Positions 34,880 to 47,500 of a stretch of 64,000 nt of DNA are shown in pieces. Positions within the stretch are counted from its first letter, which is position 1. The number at the start of each line of letters is the position of its first letter. The notes below the pieces were generated by a model. That model was not told the DNA's origin and did not search any database. It worked only from the letters and a program-made list of their open reading frames with translations. Position numbers and translations under genes: made by a program. This DNA is from Haliclona indistincta (lineage: Eukaryota > Porifera > Demospongiae > Haplosclerida > Chalinidae). The DNA is taken from NCBI GenBank assembly GCA_964017065.1, contig OZ024790.1, positions 6,437,422 to 6,501,421 on the forward strand. The letters are read 5' to 3'.

Positions 34880-37875
34880 AAGCCGATTTCGTACCCAGAC
34901 CGAGTACGAGGCAAGATTTCTCCAAGTGGATTAACTGGATTAAAACGTAGTACTACCGGCAAGGCCGGGTTCAGCAAGCAGCATGTACTACTGGTTTATT
35001 ACTACTGGTTTATTCAGTAGCGATTACCATACCGTAAAAAATTATTGATTTTTTTTCTCCGCGCTAGATAAATATTTGTAATGTAAAAATACATTATTGT
35101 GCCATTGACCGTATATCCTTAGTATAAGGACAAACGGAGAAAAAATACAAAAAATCTGTGTAGTTTATCACGGCTGCTGCAGTTATTCTTTGTAGAAACA
35201 CTGTAATAATGGTATCATTCGAATCCTCTTGATGTCAAGAATCTGAAACTGCAATATAGAGAACAATCTACTTGTTTCTGAAAATTGCTGGTAATCGCTA
35301 TTTATTGACTATTGTGGCGCATGCGTACTAAATCTGAACACCGAATTGAACTTTGTACTTATAATTAACTACATACACAGCTACATCACTGTATCGGAAG
35401 CGATAGCGTATCGTAGCTGATATCAAGTCCGTATCGTGCAGGATTGTTAATATAATCTCAAGTTGTCTGATCGTGACCGTATAAACTGAATGAATCGTAC
35501 GTGCTTATCATTTACGTTTAGCTTGTGTTCATACGGAACAGTAACAGCAACGCTACTGTATACGACATGATAATCGTCTCCGATACTCAAAAGTCGAGAA
35601 TGCTGTAAACAGAAATCAATTTTCCATGTTGATAGACCACGGCTAACTCTGTTAAGGCTCACATCAGGTAGAATAGATCATCATCATGAAGTGCCTTATT
35701 TCTACCCATCTGAATTAGTTGACAAAATTGTGTATGTATGTATGTATGCATCTGTCTGTCTGTCTGTCTGTCGGCAGGATTTCTCGTCGCTCGCAGAAAA
35801 ATAAGCGCTGAAACGTGCAACACAAGCTAATGTCGATATTTGCTTGAAAATGAATTTTAAGGATTTGGGTTATAAGGCTCTGTTCGTGAGTTACGGCGTG
35901 ATATTTGCCCACCTGGTGATCTGGTATTCTGTCAAAAGAAAAATGTTTCCTTTCAACAGTATAGCAACATTTACTGCACGACGGCGTGGCACTGCAAAAC
36001 TATGTCGATCTCGGGAAACTAAAGCTGAAGCATTCAGTCTACACGCAACCGTACTTTTCATTTGCAAGCGGAAGAGGCGTGGTCAAGGTTTTGTGACCTT
36101 GTCGCTCTCGACTAGTGGCCTGGAGGTTTGCAACTATGCCGGCCACTAGGATTCTTTTCTATCGCTACTACTTCACAAAAACGTGTTTCAATGGACGTAC
36201 AAACCTTTTAGTCTAACTTAAGATGAGTGTTTAAAGCTATTCGAAGAACTGAGGACGTTTGAAGTCTAGAGAGCCCTTCGTCGCCATCTTGGCTTTCTTG
36301 ACAAAAGTGCTCGCTACATTGTTCCGGTAAGCAGAACAGTACTTTTTAAGCATTTTATGTGTAGACCTGTGCTTTTTATAGGTTCTAGTGAAATTCACAC
36401 CGTGATTGCGTGTTTAAGACAAAAGTGTACCTAAGACAAAGTGGACCAATTGGTCTAATGTGAGTGTAACACTCTGTACTGTATTATCAGTAATAAAGTA
36501 GCAGAAATTATAAAAATAATAGTCTCTTGTACAAAGTAGATTAATAAGCATGTTTTGTAGGTATGAGAGTTAGAGTTTATATAAATAATATCAAATACTT
36601 TTAAATATATACATGGTTTCAAAAGTAATAATTGCGTGCGTCGTGTTGGCTACGTCACCAACCACGCCTCCCTTGGTGGGAAGAAGAGTAAAAATGACTG
36701 GGAAATCGACTATGTTACAGCTCTGGGAACAGGTATTCTGAGAATCTTGCTTTTGTTCCGTCGGAGCTGTTTTTGACATGATTGGTGCAATCATACACTC
36801 AGCAACTCGTCGCCACGGTTAGAGCTGTATTGTAGAACTGACAGCTTGCCCACCAAAATTAATGGCGTAACTTTACACGTGAATTATGTGCTTATGTACC
36901 GCCCAATTTGCTGGTTGCATTAATAAATTAATAACTACTGTTGAAGCCATGTGTACTTTTAACTACTCTATTAGATTAGATACAGGTATTTGGTATATTG
37001 GTATTATTTCTGCAGAAGAATGGTTACTTTTCCATGTGATTTATTTTTGCAATAACATTTTTAATTGTCTTTCTTACAGGTCACACTATTTGCTGCTGGT
37101 GATGTCTGCATGAGTGTGCTATAGTGCATAATGCTTTTTGTTCTGCGCTCCATCGCTCAAACCGAATCATGTAACCACCTCTGCTCCAACATAGACAACA
37201 AACCTTGACTTTATCACTCTTCTCTGCTGGTGGTTCTTCCATTATGAAATGCCGTAAATCAGTTTTGTCTTTGTTATTAAAAATCATATTGTTATTATGC
37301 CAGAACAGTAACTTTTAAAATGTAATTGTGTGTGTGCATGTATTAGCTATAGGTTAGGCTTGCTTTTAAAGCTATCAACTCTTTAAGACAAAAGTGTACC
37401 TATTAAAGTTAACTAGACCCAACCACAAATTTCACCGTTTGCTCTAAGCCTCGTGGTGTCTTGCTGTTGGACGAGTAGAGCGCTCGTGACTAGAATGAAA
37501 CGGTAGCGCAGACAATGGTCTATGCAAATATTAAGTTTGCAGCGTATAGCATAAAGCACGCGTGCGCTGCAAACGTTTTTGCTGGCGAACACTTGGACCA
37601 GAGCCGGGAGAAAATTTTCGCGAATGCTCGAGATAGAGCATTTCACGAATAATATTTCGCGAATCAGCGCTACTGCCCTATCTCTGTCAACATAAAACAA
37701 GACTTTCATGGATAATTTTTTCGCGAATAGCCTGTAATTCGTGAAAATTTTCTCCCGCGAAAATTTCCCGCTATACGGTACATGGACCTTACCTTAGTCA
37801 AATATCAGTTGACCCTAGCTTCACTCAACAGTTTAGTTCTCTTTAGTAACAGTTCTCTTTATTGGTAGAAAAATT
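34880..37875. other. 3 kb without recognised gene
   Basis: Short frames only. At 35729-35774 a (GTAT)n plus (CTGT)n microsatellite. At about 36331-36432 and 37302-37402 a diverged direct repeat sharing the 20-mer TTTAAGACAAAAGTGTACCT. At about 37598-37783 a hairpin repeat with GGGAGAAAATTTTCGCGAA and TTCGTGAAAATTTTCTCCCG arms, ending in CTATACGGTA. Confidence 0.5.
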
Positions 37876-38103
37876 CGTTTACCAACACATTTACATGTGT
37901 ATTTCATTGGAGGGGTCACACACTATCCTATTTGTGTAGACCCTTTCATTTCTAGAAAGAGTTGATTCTCTGTTTTGTACGATGCTCAAATCATATAACT
38001 TGCTTGTCTATGGTATTTACATCCTATGTGCAGTGGCTTTGTGCATTGGTACTGAACACTTTTATAATGAAGATGTGTACGATTCACTATCTTGTTTGTG
38101 TAG

Positions 38104-38979
38104 AATGTTACTACAAGAGGAGGTCAACAGAAGCAGTATGGAGGCTGTGTCTAGCTACACTGAGAAGTTTGTTAAACTACTATCACAAGAGAAAGGTAAT
38201 ACTGTACAACTATAGCAGAGATACTAACAGTCGAATTTGTTGTCTGTATTTCTCCTAGGAGCTGCCGAGATGAAGCTAGCTACTGATGCTAAGGACAATT
38301 TGGTACAGCTCAAGGATAAGTATCGTAACCAGAAATCAACTAGTGTGGAGTTCTTCATCAACTTACAACAGGTATAGCTGACTAGAACCTCGTCTTGAGT
38401 ATGTACTGAAAATATCCGGCTAAACACTGCACTAGGCTGCATGACTTCTTGCAGTGGTCATGATACTGCTTGTTCTTTGTGTGTGTCTAGGTGTGTAGAA
38501 CACTGAATGGTGGTCGTATTGCTAGTTGTATTGACGGCAAGGACAGGACCAGTATGTCAGTATCACTAGAGGAGTGTTGTCTTCTCAGAAACAGACATAG
38601 ACTCAAAGATGACCAGTTCATGAAGGCACTAGAGGCACTGCGCAGGTGAGAGAAACCAATGAGTAGCACCTCAGAGAAACAAACATAATATTATGGTAGC
38701 CTGTGATAGCATTTTATACAGATTTCTTCAGCAATTAAGATAATGTTTTTTAGTGTTTTTTCGACTTGTATTGTTTAATACTTACACTGTACTTTAGCAG
38801 TATATTCTGTAACGATTCTGTGGTAATAATTATGCTTCCTCTCCTTGCATTGCAGTGGAACTCATCTTGATAACTGTCTAAAGAACACTGGTCATCGTAA
38901 GTACCAGTTCAGTAGCCATCAGTTGAAGCTACTGCCTCGTATTCTCAAGCCACCATGGCACCTCATCATGGACCAGTGA
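38104..38979 (+). pseudogene. orphan copy of the last four INPP4 exons
   Basis: Exons 38104-38195, 38259-38371, 38491-38645, 38856-38979 have exactly the lengths of INPP4 exons 32-35 (92, 113, 155, 124 nt). All splice sites are kept, and so is the catalytic CIDGKDR. No frameshift or stop is present; differences are a few silent or conservative changes. PH, C2 and all upstream exons are missing. An ATG at 38105 would open the frame (MLLQEEVNRSSM), but no promoter is evident. Either a recent 5'-truncated pseudogene or, less likely, a short catalytic-tail protein. Confidence 0.85.
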
Positions 38980-39621
38980 CCAACCTATTGCTGTATAGAC
39001 TTTTGAATTATGTTGCTATGGAAACACTCGCCCAAGCACCCACCCAGTTTGGTGTATTATTATGGCATGAAAATTTTAACAGTATAAAATTATATTATAG
39101 AGTGTTGTCTTATCAAAATCAACATCAGACACTCATTTTTGTTACCACTGAGTTTATATTTTGTTTCTGTGTGAACTACATGCAGGTATTATAATAAATT
39201 TTCACTGATAAAAATAACACAACACTTCTACTTATTAGGAATAGAGTATTAGCAGCTGTGCTAATGGAAGCAAATACGTTAATTTTATAGTCGTGTGACT
39301 ACAGCTACTAACTTGTGAGAAAACTACCAGCTGGCTAGTGGCAGACTGCTCCATTACTGATCTACCATCCTTATGATTTCGTTAGAAATCCTTTTAATTT
39401 TCTAGTGAATTGGGACGCTACTGCAAAAGCAGTGGGAAAACCAACTTTTCATAGAACAGTGCAGCACATAATAATCTCTTGATTTTAATGCAAGTTGCAC
39501 ATGACACCCTTTAGTTTATAGCGCACTGCACGTGCACAGTACATAAGCAAGACCAAATAAATGTACAATTTATTGCAAAGTTCAACGCAGACCTCAGTTA
39601 CTATTTATTTGTTGATAAGCC

Positions 39622-41429
39622 TCATTGATGTTTGAGTGTTATTGTCCCTCCATAAGCTACGTTGTGTTGAGTAGTGATGGTGTGTTGTGTTATTGGTGTG
39701 TCATAGATCACTGGAGCTAGCTCAATGACTTGTTCTTTGTCATGGTCAGTAGCATGTGGTGATGGTCTCCTCCTCATAACACACCACACAATGATACTAG
39801 TGATAATAGCTGTACTGATGACTGATACTATCAATACACTAACAAGAACCACAGATACTGTAGTCACTGTAGTAAGAGAGAAACTTATTAATATTTATGA
39901 CGCATCATATAGTCTAAGTATATTCCCCAAGGTAGACTCACTAGTTGCAGTAGATCCACAATCGTCCACTACTAAACTTGGTGTTTGTGAACAGCTTATT
40001 TGTTCTGTTACAGTTGAATACTTTATGATGACGTGCTCTATACCTATAATAATATGCCGTTCATAAACATTATTAATAGCAAAAGAATAACATAATACCA
40101 CTTGTGCATGCTGTTGAGCTAATGCTTGTCATTACAGAAGGACTAGTCTGAACTGGAAAGACATCTGTTATGATAATAATGATGTAATAATGTAGAATTA
40201 GATATGAAAATTCTAACCATTCACTATGAAGGAATCACTGATAGGTCCTGGTCCCACAGCATTGACAGCAAATACTGTAATATAGTAGGTTACTCCTGGT
40301 ACACCAGACACTGTGTAGCTAGTCATAGAAGAGTTCACTTGTGTGTCTATCAGTGTGCTGTTATCACTGGTATTATAAGACACTACATAGTGAAGGACCG
40401 GGAAACCAGCTATCAGTGGAGGAGGCTGAAATAAAGTCAATCATAAATCAAATTTGATTGATGCTGGGGTCAGTAAATAGCATGTATTCATACCTGCCAT
40501 ATCAAATAAATGTTTGTTAGTTGTAACTGAACTATAAAGTTCACTCTACCAGGAACTGTAGCTACAGACACAATGCAGGAAAATAATTATAATCAAAATC
40601 AGCTATAGCTATTACCATCATATGTGACTGTGAGTTGATCACTCCATGGTCCATGCTGTCCTGTACTGTCAGTAACAGCCACAGCAAATGAGTAGTTGTG
40701 TCCACGAGTGATCAGGTCATCAGTCAGTATCAGTGACTCAGTGTTGCTAGTACTGTAGCACGAGCTAGAGCTACTGTAGTTAGTGATATTGATAGTGTAG
40801 TTGAAGACACAGTCTGTGGGTCCATTATGAGGAGCTAGCCATGTTAGTGATACTGGTGGCTTGCTGGCAGTACTGATATTCAGATTTGATGGAGAGTTTA
40901 TTGCTCCTAAAAATACACAAAATGATAGATTTATTGGTGCATGCATGGTCATTAATTGTACCTGCTACACTGATCCTCCTAGACTCAGTCGATATTGCGG
41001 TTTGACATTTTATCTCACTGTTGTGATGAGACAATGGAACACTAAATATTGTGACAATTGACGTCACTATGTGGTTCCCAGTAATAAATGTAGCAGTAAA
41101 GATGCTGGGATCATAGTTCCCAGATGTAGTTCCATCACTGCGGGTAGTTAAAGTTTCTCTGTAGGTCAAGCCCAATGTTGGTTGTACCACACCCTGGACA
41201 TTATTCACTGATCTAACAATAGTGCAATTAAGAGTGACGTCTTGTCCAGGACAGACTGATCCATTATCTGCTGGGTTGATAGGATGGAGTACAATGCTAT
41301 CGGATACTTGCCCTGCAGCTAGAGTCAATAGTCAATCATGCTCACCAAAAGAGATATTAACTTACTTAATAGTATGTTGAAGCAACAACTCAATGTACAG
41401 ACGAGCAAGACGACTGTCACAACAGCCAT
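39622..41429 (-). CDS. R4: Ig/FN3 receptor, partner of C2
   Basis: Eight exons: 41429-41366, 41318-40962, 40906-40616, 40555-40494, 40425-40218, 40164-40099, 40043-39942, 39866-39622; 1395 nt, 464 aa. Signal peptide MAVVTVVLLVCTLSCC; Ig with CPGQDVTLNCTIVRSV; first FN3 identical to its paralogs over most of its length; second FN3; stalk exons FPVQTSPSVMTSISST and TEQISCSQTPSLVVDD; TM; tail with PVIYDTPI and NVAYGGTITLKHQ. One extra base in the tail (CTCAAACATCAATGAGG) ends the protein before the third tyrosine motif (NEAYQQ) that R1, R7, R8 and R9 keep. Counterpart of R1 in the duplicate block. Confidence 0.85.
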
Positions 41430-41574
41430 TTAATAATTTTTTCATTAGCCACGTACAGTGCTTACTACAACGACTTTCACTAGAACATAAAACGCGATCA
41501 TCGGAAATTCATTAGGGGTCAACGGTCACGAATTAACTCTTTTACTTCTCGAGAGTGGGAGTCAACTACTCAAA
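41430..41574. promoter_or_regulatory. 145 bp divergent promoter R4/C2
   Basis: The ATG codons of R4 (41429, minus) and C2 (41575, plus) are 145 bp apart. The interval contains GAAATTCATTAGGGGTCAAC and AACGGTCACGAATTAAC, no clear TATA box. Shared control of a receptor pair is inferred from spacing. Confidence 0.6.
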
Positions 41575-44500
41575 ATGGCTTCTGTTTCATCACTTGGTCT
41601 CCTTCTCGGTCTCCTTCTTATTTTCTCGGGTTCTGTTACAATTGCAAAAGGTAAGTCTTCTTTTCCAACCTGTAATTCCTGTTCGCCTATAATCTAGCCT
41701 ATAATATAGTGCATGATCATCTGCATGTCAGTCCTTGTAATGTAAGGCCGGGTAATTCCGGACATACTTTCGGTTGTCAAAGTAGCTATAGCGAGCTTTG
41801 TTTTGACAGCAGAAAAAACTACTACATAAACAATAGCGTACTGGAACTTTATCTATGTGCTGTCAGTCAGCAAAGTTTAATTTTCGGTGATGACTGGCAA
41901 GATGAAAACACGCACGATTAACAATTATGCAACCAGAAAGTATTGCATTTTGGTACTAAACTGGGTAATTTCGGACACCTAGCTGGACATCGCACTCGCC
42001 GATCAAACTGTTAACAGAATCTCGCGTTGAATAGGTTTCTCTTGTATTGATGCTCGACGAGACTACTAAAACAACTCAACAACTCGATAATACAAGGCTG
42101 GTGAAAGAAAAGTGTTTTCACCGATACACAAGATGAATTGTCGCTATCAACAGAGAAAAAAATTACGCTGTACTATAGCTCGATGGTATAGACCATTTAA
42201 TTGCTAAATGTTTTTCCGCGCACGCCCGTACAACTCTGGACATGATCGGGTCGACACCACCATATTGACGGTCTTGCAAAACACAAGGCTTCGTCTTTTG
42301 CGTGTTTAGCTAGGTACTTTGTGCACATAAGTGAAAGTATATTGCTCATATGAGTTACTAGAGGTTGAAAACGTGCGTTTCTATCTCTCGAACAGTCAGC
42401 GAAGCTGGAAATATAGAGAGAAACTACTAAAATTTACTCGATTTTACTGGCACATTGTGTCGACGTGTAACTACATTATGGTAGCAAGAAATACTGGATA
42501 ACAGCCTTGATCGAACAGTCCAATCAATCAATAATAGCGTGGCTGATACAGAACAGCAGCAAAACTGGACCAGTTTCTGGCAGTGAACTGCCTGCTAACT
42601 ACACTTTCTTGATCGAGATTGTGGCAGAAATGTTTCTTTGTAAAGTCTTAAGTTTGCAATGTAATAAGTATTCTATCATTTGCAAGTGGAAAGTAGCCTG
42701 CCAAGCGCGCAAAGAATCGAATGTCTTGTGTTTACCAGCAGCACAATACCGTCAATGTGGCGGTCCAAAGATTCGCGCCTATTAGCGCCTAAAATGGTCT
42801 ATAGCTATAATAAGAATGGCTTACTGCAGGCGCTGGCCCTTCTGTTGAACTTGAGTGTCCGAAATTACTTCATGTCCGGAAATACCCCGCCCTACCTTAT
42901 AGAGTAAGCCACCGATGGACACTCGCATCTAGACTTGTAAAAACGCTACACAGATCAAACTTGACCGACATATAGACACACTTTCACTGCCTGTATTGCA
43001 AATCTGTAGCTTGTAACTGCTTCTTTGTCTACTGTGGAGACGAAGAAAGTGGGTGTCCCCAAAAATGTATTATCGGCAAAAGACATCGAATTTTAGACAG
43101 CCGCCCTAGTAGCCTCGCCTCCAGGCCACTTTATTTAGTGGCCTGGTACTGACTGCATACGCATGCACGAAGATTTTCCGTTAAATTAGGCCGTAAATTT
43201 GATAAAGTTAGCAAACGGAGTAGTATTCGAATCTGGTGTTTACACTAGATTTAAATACTACTCCAAGGAACAGCCAAGGAAACTAAAATTCGCGTTTTCT
43301 CCATCTAAACTCGATTGTCAGCTTTTCAGGCTATCTATGAGGCTACTGCTTCACTCACAAGTATTACTACCACCAATTCAAGTTAAAACAGCTGCAGCAG
43401 ATCTACCAGGCAGTATGCGTACACGGCTTTAGTTTGTTGTGCTTGAGCATTATTTGTACCTTTCCCGGAGTAAGAGAGAGTGCACCAGAAGCCTACTTCC
43501 GTAGCTTAAACTAACCATTCATTACTATTGATCGCTGTTTCAGTAGGAAGATGAAACTGACATAGCCAGATAGTGTGCATTAAAATGTATCGATCGTACG
43601 CGATGTTTTACTGATTACTCTAGTTTTGGGGTAATATTGGAGCATGCACAGACAGTCTGGACCAGGCCATCTCCTCAGCAGGGGGAGTAGCCTGGAGGCG
43701 AGGCTATCGCCCTAGTGACTGATAGACGAATTAGGTGTCAGTACTGCAAACATCTTCATGCATCAGCATTACAATGAGCTACAATTGAAAATCTCTTGTC
43801 TTGCCGTTTGGTAGTTTTCTTTTCCAAAGACCCTTTGGTCAAGCAATCAATGTTTGGTGACCCATGAAATGGTTTTAGTTCAATAGACCTTTCTATTATA
43901 AGGGTTGATTAAAAATTAATGAAATTCATCGAGAAATGATGAATAGTGACGGCGAGCGACGTCATTTGCTGGAGTACGCTCAGAGCCATAGGCGCCAGAA
44001 ACAAACTAGTACTGCTCAGCACTAAGACTGTATACACCACCCACTATTCTAAAAATAGCCATATCTATTTATGAAGAAGCACATAGTAATATTGTGAGTG
44101 GGTAGTAGCAACCAGTGTTGAGTTTGGTCATAGAAGACTGCCAGGAGCGGTCTTGATAGTGCAGTTCATTGTTAAAGCGATAGTTGTTATGCCAAGGTAA
44201 AACAGTTGAAAAGCAAAGTTGTTTTGCTAGAACTACACTTCTGGACTCTCCAGGAGCCTCGTGTGTCGTTTTTTAAAGAAATGGCGGCAACAAACTTGGC
44301 TGTATTACCTTGTGGTTTCAGCAGTAAATCATCATCCTAGCTTTGCCTTCGGTGAAACTCTAGGAAAACAATGAAAGGGAACTAAAAGTAGTAAAATGCG
44401 CTTCTAACGAGAGAAACTACACTGTAGTAGTGATCGCCAAGGTACTCCAGCAAATGACGTCAAAACGCGCAGAATTACACTACGCTACATATTCCTTGCA

Positions 44501-47500
44501 TATTTTCCCTTACGGTGGAAGGCCTATTGGTGCTCAAGGAAAACACGCTTCAACTCTGATGGGTCGAATCAACATGGTATTTGTGCAAATTCGTACTCCT
44601 GTACTTGTATAGGGAAGATGGACTATTAGAATTCGATGCTCCTTTCCCGTTATGTGGTCCTGGTAATAGAAACTGCCTCTGTAATTACTGGCACAGTAGA
44701 TTAGCAGTGCGATCATAGGTCAGTCATCCTTCAGCGATTACCTACTGTATATATATGTATGCCTCTGTGGCTTCGCCTACCGAGGCTTATGCCTTGGTAT
44801 ACATACATACAAGAAATTAAAAAGATTTCTATCGAAATCAAAAGGATGTAGTGATGAAGAAATCTACCACTGGTTCACAATGTAAACCAACAAGGAACAA
44901 GCATAGAATGGTAACACGATTGACTTGCTAACAGACCATAGATCCCTACATCAGTGGCTGCTGTGGCCAGACTATAGCTAGTTAAGCTATTTACTGTTGA
45001 CTGACACTTTGAATAGAATTCAGCTTGTGACAAAATATTTATCTTATGTACAGCCACTGATGTAGGGATCTATGTATAGGTTAGAGACCGAGGCCAAGGG
45101 ATCTACGCGGTATAGAAACCCGAGGAAGCCATATAGAACCCGAGCGCGTAGCGCGAGGGTTCTATGGCGACGCGAGGGTTTCTATACCGCGTAGATCCCG
45201 TTGGCCGAGGTCTCTAACCGGCTTAGAGTATAGCAACCGTTGCTATCCAACAAGGAATTTTCGACGCTGCGCAAATGTTTTGTAAAGAACACGGCCTTAC
45301 TTCAGCGATGGGAAAACACAGGCGAGTTTAGCTAGAGTACGTCGCTAAACGGCTTTCCGTGTCTTGTTACACCTTGCTGGTACTCTGTCTCGTCTCCTAC
45401 AGTCCTTCCGCCATCGCTTTAGCGTCTGCTAGTGGCTTTCTGACGCAACAAAAAGTTAGTTTCTGGAACTCTCTCACGCTCACACGTGTACAAGCCTCAC
45501 ATCACGTGTTCTTGCAATAACAATTTGTATGGCTTGTTATGAATGCACTCTCACTAAGCAAACTGTGGTCTATCTGTTCGCGGAAGGACTCTATCTGTTC
45601 GCGGATGGACTCTATCCGTTCGCGGATGGTCTCTACAGCAAATAGATCCTCGGATCTAGTAAATCTGATTGGTCAATAACATTGAGCTATACTCTAAGGT
45701 CTGTTAGCAAGTCAATCGTGTTACCATTCTATGCTTGTTCCTTGTTGGTTTACATTGTGAACCAGTGGTAGATTTCTTCATCACTACATCCTTTTGATTT
45801 CGATAGAAATCTTTTTAATTTCTTGTTTGTGTCCTTTTTTCTTTTTTAGTGAAGTGCAGTTCAATATCATGCATGTACGGAGAAGTCTTTGTTTCCACCA
45901 TTAGTTTAGTATTCCTGTTGTTGATGGCTTTTCTTAAACTTGTAGCTAAAATTGTTAAGCTGTACGTATCAGGTCTGCCTAGTCGCCTACGCATGCATGC
46001 AGTGCATACGAGCCCCGCCCACACTTGTTTGTAGACGGTCATAATTATCTGGCAAGTGCAGAATGGCGATCCTACACGAGCTTACCGTTCTTCGAAGACT
46101 CCAGACAAATGCCGGGTGTGTGTTCTCCGTGATAGTGATCCACACGGCGCAGCGATACTTTAGCTGCTTGGTCACGTGCGCTACCCATTGCTTGGTCACG
46201 TGCGTATTGCGCAATCACAATAATGGCGTCTAACACTAAGCTGACAATGGATCACGATCGAGAAATCGCGGAACTTAGATCGCCGTTACGCTAAAAACAA
46301 AGCTCAAAAGGCACATGCCAGGAGAATTTCACGACTGTTCATGGATGTTTTGGTCTCGGCACTGCTCGCGTAAAGGCGCTAGGCGAGTGGAAGAAAGAAA
46401 GAAAGAAAGAAGAAGAAAGAAAGAAGAAAACGAAGATGACGAAACTCGATTTTCACCGTTTCCAGGTTCGTCACTTTAGTAACAATTTCGAGCAATCTCC
46501 TTGCTACTGTAAGATGGGGCAACGCCAGAGAGCAGATCTAAGTGTCTAAAGACGTATAAAATTCAACACTAGGCGAAATATCAGCGTTTGAACGCTAATA
46601 CATTGTATGTAGCCGCCATCTTGTTTTCTCGTTCATCCCTACATAGGGAGTCACTACCGTGCCTCCCTAATACATGTATACATATCAACCAATTACTTGG
46701 TACAAAACAGCAAATAAAAACAATTTATTTTTGTAGTTATTCTTCATCAATATGGCATTGTTTGTGGTGGAATGAATGCTACTGTGGAATGTACTACTAC
46801 TAGTACAAATGGTCGTCTTCAATGGAAGATCAACGATGGTCCTGTATTGTACACTATTGACAACGCAGTTTATATCAATGACAGTACAATTATAGATGGG
46901 AGTGTATTTGTTTTCACGAATAGCAGTCTCATTTCTGGTGCTACTATGGTCACATCAACTGCCTCACTGAACACTTCACATGTCAAATCTGTGCAATGTT
47001 CTGATGGAGTGGTGCAAGAGAGCCTTACGATACAATTTCAAGGTAAGCACACTCAATAAAGTTTTCAGTTCATTAGTCGTTTTTTTTTGTAGTTTTTGAC
47101 CGTGTTCGCTATACATCTATCGAAGTTAGAGAAAACAGTTTTCATGTGAATTGGAGTCCACTTCCTAGTGCTGGAGTATGCTGTGATCGCTATCGTGTGA
47201 AAACACCCGATGGAAAGATTCCTAGTACAACTATGACAAATATCACACTGAATATCACTACACCAGAACAACGACAAAATGTCTTTATTTCAGTTCGTTG
47301 TTTGGATCAACTTGGTACAAAAGGACCCGAGAAACACTACAGGCCTAGTAAGTTTAATATTCTATTGTGTGACTGATTCATTAGCCTAGACGGTGGGCAT
47401 TGAAGGGTTAAGCATTTGGGTTAATTTGTTGACTGTGTGATTAAAAACACGACTGTTTACTGTCTTACCCCATAAAAGTGCCATAAAAATTCAAAGCTTG

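Noticed and set aside
35844..36149. 101-codon plus-strand frame
   Set aside because: No domain, no paralog in the window, no convincing splice sites; treated as chance.
37081..37287. 68-codon minus-strand frame with CCLCW
   Set aside because: Thought of a transposase zinc tail, but the Cys/His spacing does not fit and no transposase body is nearby.
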